Source: Opitutaceae bacterium
GTDB taxonomy: Bacteria; Verrucomicrobiota; Verrucomicrobiae; Opitutales; Opitutaceae
Assembly (NCBI GenBank): GCA_031266495.1
Contig: JAISAX010000620.1
Location: 1-18,887, forward strand
Direction: 5' to 3'
Length of the DNA: 18,887 nucleotides
Part shown: positions 8,084 through 15,741 of the stretch, in pieces
Position numbering within the stretch: the stretch's first letter is position 1
How the letters are laid out: each line of letters opens with the position of its first letter
Position numbers and translations under genes: made by a program
The notes under the pieces: model-generated
Seen by the model: the letters and a program-made list of their open reading frames with translations, nothing else
Database searches by the model: none
Told to the model about the DNA's origin: nothing

Positions 8084-8383
8084 TCACTCTTCCCGAACGG
8101 TGTCCGGGTTATCGTAACAATTAACTGCAACCAGTTCACATACAACGCCTGATCTCAGTCTAGGCTTCAAGTCCACACTTTGCGTTATCGTAACTAGATA
8201 AGACCTGCCAGTCTTGTCGTTGATATCGGGACGACGACCATCGACATCAACACTAAGCGGAAGAAAACCAAGGCTTTCAATGCGATACCGCCCTAGAACA
8301 AAATCGGTAGTTGTATCAGATGTGACCGAGAGGACAGAGCGATCTGTCCCAATATCGTAATGGTCAATAATAAAATATCGCAT
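8084..8383 (-). CDS. Candidate immunity protein of the RHS toxin tip
   Basis: A 99-residue protein (MRYFIIDHYDIGTDRSVL start) with alternating polar and hydrophobic stretches suggesting a beta-rich cytoplasmic fold; there is no signal peptide or membrane segment. It starts 13 nt after the RHS stop, and its Shine-Dalgarno overlaps that stop, so translation is probably coupled. Position immediately 3' of a polymorphic-toxin tip is the standard place for a cognate immunity gene in RHS systems, and its modest GC content matches the tip rather than the RHS body. I recognise no known immunity family; the assignment rests on position, size and composition. Confidence 0.7.
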   Translation of the reverse strand: MRYFIIDHYDIGTDRSVLSVTSDTTTDFVLGRYRIESLGFLPLSVDVDGRRPDINDKTGRSYLVTITQSVDLKPRLRSGVVCELVAVNCYDNPDTVREE

Positions 8384-8390
8384 ATGTCAG

Positions 8391-8398
8391 CCTTTCCT
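8391..8398 (-). promoter_or_regulatory. Ribosome binding site of the candidate immunity gene
   Basis: AGGAAAGG on the minus strand lies 7 nt before the ATG at 8383 and overlaps the last bases of the RHS stop codon (8397-8399). This supports coupled translation of toxin and partner. Confidence 0.65.
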
Positions 8399-8765
8399 AT
8401 AATCCGGAATTCATTAGTTGTTGAAGAATTTCAACATCTGCCGCACTTAAGCCTAGCATTTTTTGATGTCGTATCATGAAGCTTTTCACATGTGCTTCTG
8501 CATTAAATCCTGGTCTACTAGTCAAACCCAGCTTAGACTGAGTCCCATGCAAAAATTCTTCTAACATCGCTGCCTTACTCGGATTAGGGCGATGCAAAAT
8601 TAAATTAGTGCCATCAAACATAGCTGCTTCGGCTTTCTGCATATCTAACAGTCTAACAATATCGTTTCCCGTCCTCAGATCCCTTCGAGAGCCGATTGCT
8701 ACCATCAAATTGTCAGAAGCGCGTTCAACTCCCATCAATTTATTGGAACTGCGAAGTAAGCCACT
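8397..8765 (-). other. AT-rich variable toxin tip of the RHS protein
   Basis: By hand count 8401-8760 is about 42% GC, while 8761-8880 is about 64%. The step falls near residue 1978 (after SSAKTAVRIS) and marks the likely exchange point of the tip. The encoded ~120 residues hold EEFLHGTQ and EAHVKSF; the E-E-x-x-H and following E resemble zincin toxin motifs, but the first His of HExxH is missing, so catalysis is uncertain. Confidence 0.7.
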
Positions 8766-11700
8766 CTCTGAGATCCGGACGGCAGTTTTAGCGGAGGAGG
8801 CGACGCGGGAAGCGGTGGAGGCGACGTGAGCGACCTTGACGGTGGTGCTGACGAGCTTGGCCGGGGGGATGACATCAAGTACGGCCAAGCCGAGATACCC
8901 GGCGGCCTGCCAGTAGTTGCCTTGCGAGGCGGCGTTCACTGACTGGACGAGGTTTCCAATTACCGGGATGTAAGTGATCGCCTCATACAGAATCGCTTTG
9001 AAATTTGAGCCGATGGATCCCGCGATAAAGCCACTGGGATCCACCAACTGCATCGGGTTGTTGTCGGCATACGCATACCAGTTGCTTCCTCCGGAAAAGC
9101 CCACCGGGTCGGCATTCACAAAGCGCATCAGCAGCGAATTGAAGTACCGCGCTCGCATGTAGGTCAGCCCGTTGGCATCCGTCTGCACCCCAAGCTGGCC
9201 CACATAGAGATAGGGAGTATCGGTTGAACCGCTGCGATAGGCGATGTGACCGTAAACACCATACTCCACCCGGTCCGTCACGGTTCCCGTTGCATCGGTC
9301 AGCGCCACGGTGCTGCCGAGGTGATCGAAGTGATAATAAGCAGGTGCCGCAGAGTCGTTGACCTCATAGGCCAAGCCGAGGCCGTAAACGTAGTGTGTTT
9401 TGGTGCCATCGGGCTTGGTGCGAACGAGCACGCGGGAGAGTGCATCGCCGTGCGGGTCCACCGTGTAATGCGTGGTCCCCTCTGTGGTCGTTTGGCTGAT
9501 GCGATTATTCTCAGCGTCGTAGCCGTAGCTGGTGCTACCGACCGAAACCAGCCGGTTGCGCGCATCGTAGCTATAGTTCGACAAGGAAATGGTTGGCGAT
9601 TCAGGCGGCCCCGATAAACTCAGCGGTCCGCTGGTCATGTTCCCATCCGCATCATGGACGACGGACAGGCCGTTCCATTGGGCCATGCGGTTGTCCGCAT
9701 CGTACCCGGCAGTCATCGCGAGCAACGCCCCCGCCGATCCTGCCGCCGCTTGGGGCAGACGCAGCCGTGTGGTCATGTTGCCGTCAGCATCGTAGCTGTA
9801 ACCGCCATACGCCAGCAATTGCCCGGAACCATCCCTCTCCTGAAAGCTGATCAACTGACCGGCCTGGTCGTAGCGGTTTTCCCTATGCGTGCCATTCGGA
9901 CGGACGATTTTGATCAGGCGACCTGCTTTGTCCCATTCGTAAGTCGTGGTGCGATTCGCCCAGTCTGTAAGCGTCTTTAACTGCCCGAGGGCCGTGTAGG
10001 TGTAATCAACTGTCTTGCCGTCCGGATACGTCAGCCTCGTCAACTGCCCCCCGGCATTGTAGCTGTAACCGATCGTCTCATTGTTCGCATTGCTGTAGCT
10101 CTCCACACGGTCCAGCTCGTCAAATGTTCGCGTTAGTGTCCCCCCCCCCCCCCCTTCGCTCACCGTCAGCGGATTGCCCTTCGCATCGTATCCAAACGTG
10201 ATCGTCCCCGCTCCGTCCGCCTGCTGCGTCACCCGGCCTACCGTGTCATATGTGTAACTCGTCTCCCCTCCGGAGGCTTTTGTGTGTTGGGCGACAAGGT
10301 CGCGCACATTCCACGTGGTACTTGCGCTCTTGCCGGTTGGGGTGGTGAGGCGGGTCGGGTTGCCATTGGCATCATATTCAAAGGCATAGATGGCGCCGCG
10401 ACGATTGCGCAGGGCGGTCTGTTCGCCAAAGCCGTTGTAGGTGTTCCATGTCTGTCCGCCAGCGGGATCCTGCGAGACGAGCAGGGCGCCGTCGCTGGTG
10501 TAATTGAAGAGCGTGGTGTGCCCGCGAGGCGTTTTTGTCCAGTTCAGGGCACCGGCAGCGTCAAAAAGATTTTGCGACACTCGTCCGAGCGGATCCGTTA
10601 CCTTGGCCAGATTACCTGCTTCATCGTAGGCAAAGGTGGTTGTGCGGCCAAGCGGATCGGTGATGCTTTTTCCCCACCCGTTGTTGTACCAGGCGTGGGT
10701 GGTGGTGGCGGCCTCGGGGGTGCCGCTGGCGCTGGTGCTGGCCAGCAGTTCACCGGAAACGGACCAGGTGAAGGTCGTGGCAATGTCGAGGGCGTCGATG
10801 CTTTTGGTCAGGTTGCCGCAGGCATCGTATTCTTGGGCAAGCGTGGCGCCGCCGGGCAGCGTGGCCTGGGTCGGCAGGCGGCGGTTGTTCCAGGCGTAAG
10901 TGGTGGTCCGGTTGTTCTGGTCGGTGGAGGAGACGAGGTCTCCGCGAGCGTCATAAACGGTCTTCGAGATGGAGCCGTCGGGCCAGGTGACGCGCTCGGG
11001 CATGCCCCGGGAGTCGTAGGTCCAGGTGGTGACGGCGGTCTGGCCGGGGGCCCTGGTGGTGAGCAGGGCGCCGTCGGCGGTGTAGGTCATCACGGTGATG
11101 TTGCCCTTGGCGTCCACGGTGCGGTCAGGGCGGAAGCGGGTGTTGCCGGCGTCGTATTCCAGCCGGGAGGTGCGCGTGGCGCCCGTCGCGGGATCGGTGA
11201 CGGTGGTTTGCGTCAGGCGCAGGCGCGAGTCGTAGGCGTAGGTGGTGATGCGGTCGAGCGGGTCGGTCTCTTTGACGAGGTTGCCGTTTACGTCGAATTC
11301 CCGCCTGGTGACGAGATAGCCGCTTTCGCCGTTGTAGCGCGGCAGGCGTTGCTCGATGACCCGGTCGAAACCGTCATAAAGCAGAAGGGAGGGGACGCCC
11401 CGGGCATCCCAATGGGCGAGGAGGCGTCCGCGCTTGTCGTAAGCGTAGGTCTTGGTGTGGCCCTCGGGGTCGGTCTCGGTGTTGCGCAGGCCGGTGTAGG
11501 CCATGGTCCATGTTTTGGTGGCGTTGCCCTCCATTTGCTGCGCGGTCACCTGCCCGTCGGCATTGTAGGTATTGACGAGGAGGGTGCGCCCCAGGGCATC
11601 TTTTTGCCGGGTGATGCGGTGCTCCGCGTCGTATTCGAAGGTCTCGCTGCCGCCGTCGGGGTCCTTGGCCACCGTGAGGTTTTGGGTGGAGTCGTGGGAA

Positions 11701-14699
11701 TACTCCACTGTGCGCCCGGTGCTGTCCGTCACCGTGCGGAGCAGGTCGTTTTGCCAGGCGAGGGTGAGGGTGCGCGAGGCGGCGTCGGTGACACGGGAAA
11801 GCCTGTTCGCCGCATAGGTGAAGGTGAGTTTCTTGCCGTAGGGGTCCTCGATTTCGGTGACACGTCCGCCGTTGTTACGGTCGAACCGCCAGATGTTGCC
11901 GTGGCGCTCCTGCAGGGTGATGGCGGTGTCGGTGACGGCAAGGGTGTGCGTGCTGCCCGGCGGCGGAGTCCAGGTGCCGTCGGGTTGTTTGATGAACTGG
12001 TGCGTCTCGCGCCCCAGTTGCACGGACACGGCGTTGTTGAGCAGGTTGTCGATCGCCACTTTGGAAACCAGCGCGGCCGCGACCATCGGCTTCAGGTCGC
12101 CGGTCGAGGCGGGACCGGTGTGCTCTTTCACGAGTTCGTTGACCATGGCGGCGGCGGCAAGCATCGGAGCGGCCTCGCAGGCGGCGCCCATGCCAAGCCC
12201 CGCCTCCGTCGCCGAGCGCAGCACCGCCTTCATGTCGTAGCTGTGCGTCCAGCCGTGGCCCAGCCCGGCGTCGTTGCCCCTCGCGCTGTTGGAATTGTAG
12301 TGGCGGGTGAACGACAGGCCGCGCGTGCCGCCCGCCCCCAAGGAAAGATCTTCCTTCTCGCAGGTGAACGCGCCGGTCGCCAGATCAACCGGGTCCGCCG
12401 CGTGAACCGGGATGTAATTGCTGATCCCGGGATAGGAGACCGGTGTGGCGAGGGAGGTGCCGAGGTCGTAATACGAGGGCATCGAGAGGCTGTTGCTTAC
12501 GACCGAGATCGGGTTGTAGTCGGTGTAGCTCGTGCTCCAGCCGCCGGAGTAGTCGCCCGATATGATCATGCCTATTTCCGGAGTGCTGCCCGAAGTGAGC
12601 GATACATACCCGCTGCCATTCCAGGTCCAGTTGTCGGCACCGTTGTTGGCATTCCTGGGGACGTACAAAACCGTGTCCGCGTCCAGCGTCGCGGGCAGCG
12701 CGTCGGTAGCGTAGTCAACCAGTTGGCTTTTCACCACTGACCAGTTGGCGCTTGTCGCCCGGTAGATCGTTTTCCTGTTCACATCCGTGCTCGTGATCGC
12801 CCGGTAAAATGTCTGTATCGTCGAAACCGATTCGTCGGACACTCCGTTGTACTGGTCGATGATCCCGTGCTCCAGCGCACTGGCGAGAAAACCGAGCGTG
12901 GTCATGTAGGCAATGGAGTTGCCGGTCGTCCCGTCTTTCGGGAAGGACGATGCAAGCTGCAGGCCCACATCGATATAAAAACCCTCTTCCAGACCCATGC
13001 GCCCGAAACGGTGCCGCATCGTCACGTTCATGTTGTTGAGCGATGCCGCCATCCGGTTGGTCATTTCGGTTTGATACAGCCAGTCCTGCCCCATCACGTT
13101 CAGCGATTCCAGCGTGAGATCGAGCTTCAGTCCGGCAGGCAGGGCGGACAGGTTGATTGTGCCGTCGGCATTTACCGCGCCCGATGTCGCCCGGGCCTGG
13201 TTGTAATACCCATCCAGCACCTTTCTCCGGTAATCGAGGAAACGCTTCCCGCCGGAAAAACCGTAGATCAGCGCATAGTGGAAATTGTTGTTCTTCCTGT
13301 AGGTGTTCCCGGTCGATGACTCCGTGGCGATATTGGGATGCACGGCTGTCATCTTCAGCGTGTAGGAAGAGCCGCTGACGGTCGCCAGTGTCGAAACAAC
13401 GTCATCCTTGTGCAGGCGGATGGTGTTGCCGGAGGCCGTCAGCGCCAGGCGCCGGCCTTGCAATGAGGGCATCAGGATTTCCAGCGCAGTCCCGTCATCC
13501 ACGCTCAGTTTCAGTTTCGACATCAGGCTGGCCGGCAATGCGTTTCCGTAAACCTGAATGTTGCTTTCTTCAGGGAGGTTATAAAAATCGCACCACGATT
13601 GAAGGAGGCCGACACTGATCTGCGATACGGTTTTGTTGCCGAGGACATCCGCCACCGTGTCAGAGCGGCGGCTGGCGTCGCCGCGCAGGGCCGTGGTCAG
13701 AGTTGTGGCGTGGTTCGTCACCTTCGTTTTTACAGCGTTGGTATCCAATCCGCTGATGCCGCTGCCGGATATCGTCCCTCCGACTGCGTTCAAAAACGCA
13801 TTTTTGCCCGAACTGGTGAAGCCGGACAGGGCGGCAAGGTTGAGGGCAGCCTTCCCCCCCACCTGTTTGGCCGAAGGATCGAATTTGTAAACCGTTCCTG
13901 CCACGGTTGCCTTCACCACCATGCGCCGCGCCAGGATATGGCCGGGATTGGCGGTGGGGGTCATAGTGGGGAATCCACCGCGATCGAAATAGTTGGAAAG
14001 AAGAACGGTCTTTTTTGCGTCCAGGTCGGACCAGGAGGATACCGGTTTTTCCACATCGATCCCGGGATAGGGATCCGTCGCCAGCGCCAGCCAGGAAACC
14101 GCCGTGTAAAATGCGTCTGGAGCCGCAACATTGTCATAGGGTATCAGATGCCACTCGTGGACATATTGCGCCGGGTGGCCTGCTGCTCGCAACAGGGCCA
14201 CCAGCAGCGAGCACTGATCGGTGTCGTTGGCAGCGCCTTCCAGCAGGGTCAGTTGCGCGCCTTTTTTGCTGCCGTAGTAATGCTCGTATTCGATGGCATT
14301 GTAAACGTATTCGAAAATACGCATCGGGTCGCCCTGCAGGGAGTTTGCAAGGGATTGAATCTCTGCCGTCACTGCATCGGCATCATTGCCGGCATTGGTT
14401 ATCGGCGGCAGGGCAGCCGCAGCCAAGGTGTTCGATGACAACGACCGGGTGTTCTCCGATATGATCGTCGTCGGCACGCCGATACTTCCCTTGGCGAAAA
14501 TTTCGCGGGCGACGCCAACAGTAGCCGATGCCCGCAGATTCTTGTCCGAATCGTATAGACCTGTTGATGGAGCAAGTTCGGGTTTGGGCAGGGGAGAAAA
14601 TTCCCAGCTCCCGGGTGTCGCGTAGGCAGACGAGGCACTGCGGAGGATGCAGATGAAAAGGACAGAGACGAAAGGGGAGGCAAATGCGCGGAATTTCAT
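8397..14699 (-). CDS. Exported RHS-repeat polymorphic toxin-like protein with transglutaminase-like domain
   Basis: A 2100-residue protein. Residues 1-27 are a signal peptide ending SSAYA. Residues ~110-280 resemble a transglutaminase-like fold: DQCSLLVALLRAAG with C163, then H254 and D274 (YKFDPSAK) as possible triad. Near residue 750 is the pre-RHS motif DPVDLATGAF and RHYNSNS. Many YD repeats follow (for example YEWDKAGRL), then the RHS core (YHFDHLGSTVALTD, YMRARYFNSLLMRFVNADP) and the P1882-x4-D1887-P-x-G processing motif. The tip, ~1891-2100, has a pre-toxin helical part and a variable end with EEFLH at 2047-2051 and AEAH at 2067-2070, which recalls zincin-like toxins with an altered first His. 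A 15-G run encodes residues 1516-1520. Immunity is probably the next gene. No Shine-Dalgarno precedes the ATG, only C/T-rich sequence. Confidence 0.95.
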   Translation of the reverse strand: MKFRAFASPFVSVLFICILRSASSAYATPGSWEFSPLPKPELAPSTGLYDSDKNLRASATVGVAREIFAKGSIGVPTTIISENTRSLSSNTLAAAALPPITNAGNDADAVTAEIQSLANSLQGDPMRIFEYVYNAIEYEHYYGSKKGAQLTLLEGAANDTDQCSLLVALLRAAGHPAQYVHEWHLIPYDNVAAPDAFYTAVSWLALATDPYPGIDVEKPVSSWSDLDAKKTVLLSNYFDRGGFPTMTPTANPGHILARRMVVKATVAGTVYKFDPSAKQVGGKAALNLAALSGFTSSGKNAFLNAVGGTISGSGISGLDTNAVKTKVTNHATTLTTALRGDASRRSDTVADVLGNKTVSQISVGLLQSWCDFYNLPEESNIQVYGNALPASLMSKLKLSVDDGTALEILMPSLQGRRLALTASGNTIRLHKDDVVSTLATVSGSSYTLKMTAVHPNIATESSTGNTYRKNNNFHYALIYGFSGGKRFLDYRRKVLDGYYNQARATSGAVNADGTINLSALPAGLKLDLTLESLNVMGQDWLYQTEMTNRMAASLNNMNVTMRHRFGRMGLEEGFYIDVGLQLASSFPKDGTTGNSIAYMTTLGFLASALEHGIIDQYNGVSDESVSTIQTFYRAITSTDVNRKTIYRATSANWSVVKSQLVDYATDALPATLDADTVLYVPRNANNGADNWTWNGSGYVSLTSGSTPEIGMIISGDYSGGWSTSYTDYNPISVVSNSLSMPSYYDLGTSLATPVSYPGISNYIPVHAADPVDLATGAFTCEKEDLSLGAGGTRGLSFTRHYNSNSARGNDAGLGHGWTHSYDMKAVLRSATEAGLGMGAACEAAPMLAAAAMVNELVKEHTGPASTGDLKPMVAAALVSKVAIDNLLNNAVSVQLGRETHQFIKQPDGTWTPPPGSTHTLAVTDTAITLQERHGNIWRFDRNNGGRVTEIEDPYGKKLTFTYAANRLSRVTDAASRTLTLAWQNDLLRTVTDSTGRTVEYSHDSTQNLTVAKDPDGGSETFEYDAEHRITRQKDALGRTLLVNTYNADGQVTAQQMEGNATKTWTMAYTGLRNTETDPEGHTKTYAYDKRGRLLAHWDARGVPSLLLYDGFDRVIEQRLPRYNGESGYLVTRREFDVNGNLVKETDPLDRITTYAYDSRLRLTQTTVTDPATGATRTSRLEYDAGNTRFRPDRTVDAKGNITVMTYTADGALLTTRAPGQTAVTTWTYDSRGMPERVTWPDGSISKTVYDARGDLVSSTDQNNRTTTYAWNNRRLPTQATLPGGATLAQEYDACGNLTKSIDALDIATTFTWSVSGELLASTSASGTPEAATTTHAWYNNGWGKSITDPLGRTTTFAYDEAGNLAKVTDPLGRVSQNLFDAAGALNWTKTPRGHTTLFNYTSDGALLVSQDPAGGQTWNTYNGFGEQTALRNRRGAIYAFEYDANGNPTRLTTPTGKSASTTWNVRDLVAQHTKASGGETSYTYDTVGRVTQQADGAGTITFGYDAKGNPLTVSEGGGGGTLTRTFDELDRVESYSNANNETIGYSYNAGGQLTRLTYPDGKTVDYTYTALGQLKTLTDWANRTTTYEWDKAGRLIKIVRPNGTHRENRYDQAGQLISFQERDGSGQLLAYGGYSYDADGNMTTRLRLPQAAAGSAGALLAMTAGYDADNRMAQWNGLSVVHDADGNMTSGPLSLSGPPESPTISLSNYSYDARNRLVSVGSTSYGYDAENNRISQTTTEGTTHYTVDPHGDALSRVLVRTKPDGTKTHYVYGLGLAYEVNDSAAPAYYHFDHLGSTVALTDATGTVTDRVEYGVYGHIAYRSGSTDTPYLYVGQLGVQTDANGLTYMRARYFNSLLMRFVNADPVGFSGGSNWYAYADNNPMQLVDPSGFIAGSIGSNFKAILYEAITYIPVIGNLVQSVNAASQGNYWQAAGYLGLAVLDVIPPAKLVSTTVKVAHVASTASRVASSAKTAVRISESGLLRSSNKLMGVERASDNLMVAIGSRRDLRTGNDIVRLLDMQKAEAAMFDGTNLILHRPNPSKAAMLEEFLHGTQSKLGLTSRPGFNAEAHVKSFMIRHQKMLGLSAADVEILQQLMNSGL
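10140..10154 (-). repeat. G15 homopolymer inside the RHS reading frame
   Basis: On the coding strand GAA is followed by 15 G and then ACACTAACG. The tract is in frame and encodes five glycines (residues 1516-1520). One G fewer gives CAC TAA directly after the tract; one G more gives a TGA seven codons after it. Confidence 0.9.
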
Positions 14700-14707
14700 G
14701 AGGAGGA

Positions 14708-14728
14708 GGGGGGGGGGAGAAGGGGGGG
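14708..14728 (-). repeat. C10 and C7 tracts just upstream of the RHS start codon
   Basis: The 36-nt gap between the NLGQLK gene and the RHS ATG is almost wholly pyrimidine on the coding strand, with runs of 10 C (14708-14717) and 7 C (14722-14728). It occupies the place where a Shine-Dalgarno would be. Confidence 0.8.
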
Positions 14729-14735
14729 AGAGGGA

Positions 14736-15566
14736 TTATTGAATACGGGTGATATTACCTTCGGCATTGGTTGTGATGGCCTTCGTGTCGGCACTGTCCA
14801 ATTTGGCAGAGGCGAGCCATCCACGCGAATCATAGGTGAAAACATCAGGAGGTTTCGGCTGGGTGATGCCGGTGGCGCTGCCTGCCGTGCCATCGTCGAG
14901 GGTATTGGGATTGAGGTTGAAGGCATGGGCGTCGCGCACACGCAGGCCGCCGGGAGAGAGGGAGAGGGCTTCGTTGCCCGCACGACTGAGGTTGCCGTAA
15001 TGCAACAATTCCCATGCATCAGCCATGCCATCTCCATCGCTGTCCTCGCCGGACGCAGGAATCGTGGCGATGAAGCTGAACACGGTCTTGAGCTGTCCCA
15101 GGTTTGCCACGGCGGCGTGGGTCTCGTCCGCACCGGTGATCGTCCACGGACGTTTGCCAACAGGGATGATACCGGCCTCTCCCAACCGGACATAAAAGGG
15201 TTCGGCCACGGCCTTGAGCTGCCCGATTGTGAGGGCGGCATAGTCGTTGCGAACAACTCCACCGGCAGGTGACTGTTGCCACGAGGCGACAAGGGCGCTG
15301 ATAGCCGGCCCCGCTCCGCCGGAAAGTTTGTCATTCAGTTCGGCGGCGGCCTGGGTGGCCATGTGCTTGAGCTGGCCCAGATTGGCGGCGGCGTAGTCCT
15401 CGGCAGGTTGGGCAGGATTGACGACTCCGCGTGCCACCCACCATTGCGGTCCGTTGCCGGCATGGAGAGAAGCAAGGGACAATATGGACAGTACGCACAG
15501 GGATAAAAGCAGGGGGCCACCGGTTCTGTGGAATTGAAGGGAAAAAGTGCTTTTGAAAGATGGCAT
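14736..15566 (-). CDS. Secreted NLGQLK-repeat protein with terminal YD-like repeat
   Basis: A 276-residue protein. I chose the ATG at 15566 because it gives a signal peptide (PLLLSLCVLSILSLASLHAG); the frame is open further up but encodes basic, low-complexity sequence from a pentamer repeat. Three repeats carry NLGQLK (62-67), TIGQLK (~112-117) and NLGQLK (155-160), each after a DYAA- or HAAV-like lead. DSDGDGMADAWELLHYGNLS (175-194) is a calcium-binding, thrombospondin-3-like motif. The end, FTYDSRGWLASAKL plus TNAEGNITRI, resembles one YD repeat, the unit of the RHS protein encoded 36 nt downstream. NLGQLK proteins recur in Verrucomicrobia in my recollection, without a known function. Co-location suggests a partner of, or a piece split from, the RHS protein. 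Confidence 0.85.
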   Translation of the reverse strand: MPSFKSTFSLQFHRTGGPLLLSLCVLSILSLASLHAGNGPQWWVARGVVNPAQPAEDYAAANLGQLKHMATQAAAELNDKLSGGAGPAISALVASWQQSPAGGVVRNDYAALTIGQLKAVAEPFYVRLGEAGIIPVGKRPWTITGADETHAAVANLGQLKTVFSFIATIPASGEDSDGDGMADAWELLHYGNLSRAGNEALSLSPGGLRVRDAHAFNLNPNTLDDGTAGSATGITQPKPPDVFTYDSRGWLASAKLDSADTKAITTNAEGNITRIQ

Positions 15567-15650
15567 GACAGGATGGGCAAAGCGGGAAGTTAAAATGGAA
15601 AAGAGTGAACGCCGGATACGGCTGGAATGAGGGATACGATAGCGGGGGGG

Positions 15651-15695
15651 AATGAGATGAGATGTGATGTGACGAGATGAGATGAGATGAGACGA
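15651..15695. repeat. GATGA pentamer array upstream of the NLGQLK gene
   Basis: Nine consecutive GATGA-like pentamers, variants including GATGT and GACGA, occupy the leader region 85-130 bp before the chosen ATG. It is a microsatellite that could change in length and alter promoter spacing. Confidence 0.8.
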
Positions 15696-15704
15696 GGGGC
15701 GGGC

Positions 15705-15731
15705 AAGGCGTCGCGAGTAATGCGACGCCTT
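15705..15731 (-). terminator. Possible terminator after YadA-head-like paralog 2
   Basis: AAGGCGTCGC (15705-15714) and GCGACGCCTT (15722-15731) form a perfect 10-bp stem with a 7-nt loop, 10 bp beyond the stop of paralog 2. There is no following T-run on the minus strand, so termination would be weak or it is just a palindromic repeat. Confidence 0.45.
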
Positions 15732-15741
15732 AAGACAGTAT

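Noticed and set aside
10284..12740. Long plus-strand open frame (818 aa) opposite the RHS gene
   Set aside because: It is Gly/Val/Ala-rich low-complexity translation of the antisense strand of YD repeats in high-GC DNA and has no recognisable domain.
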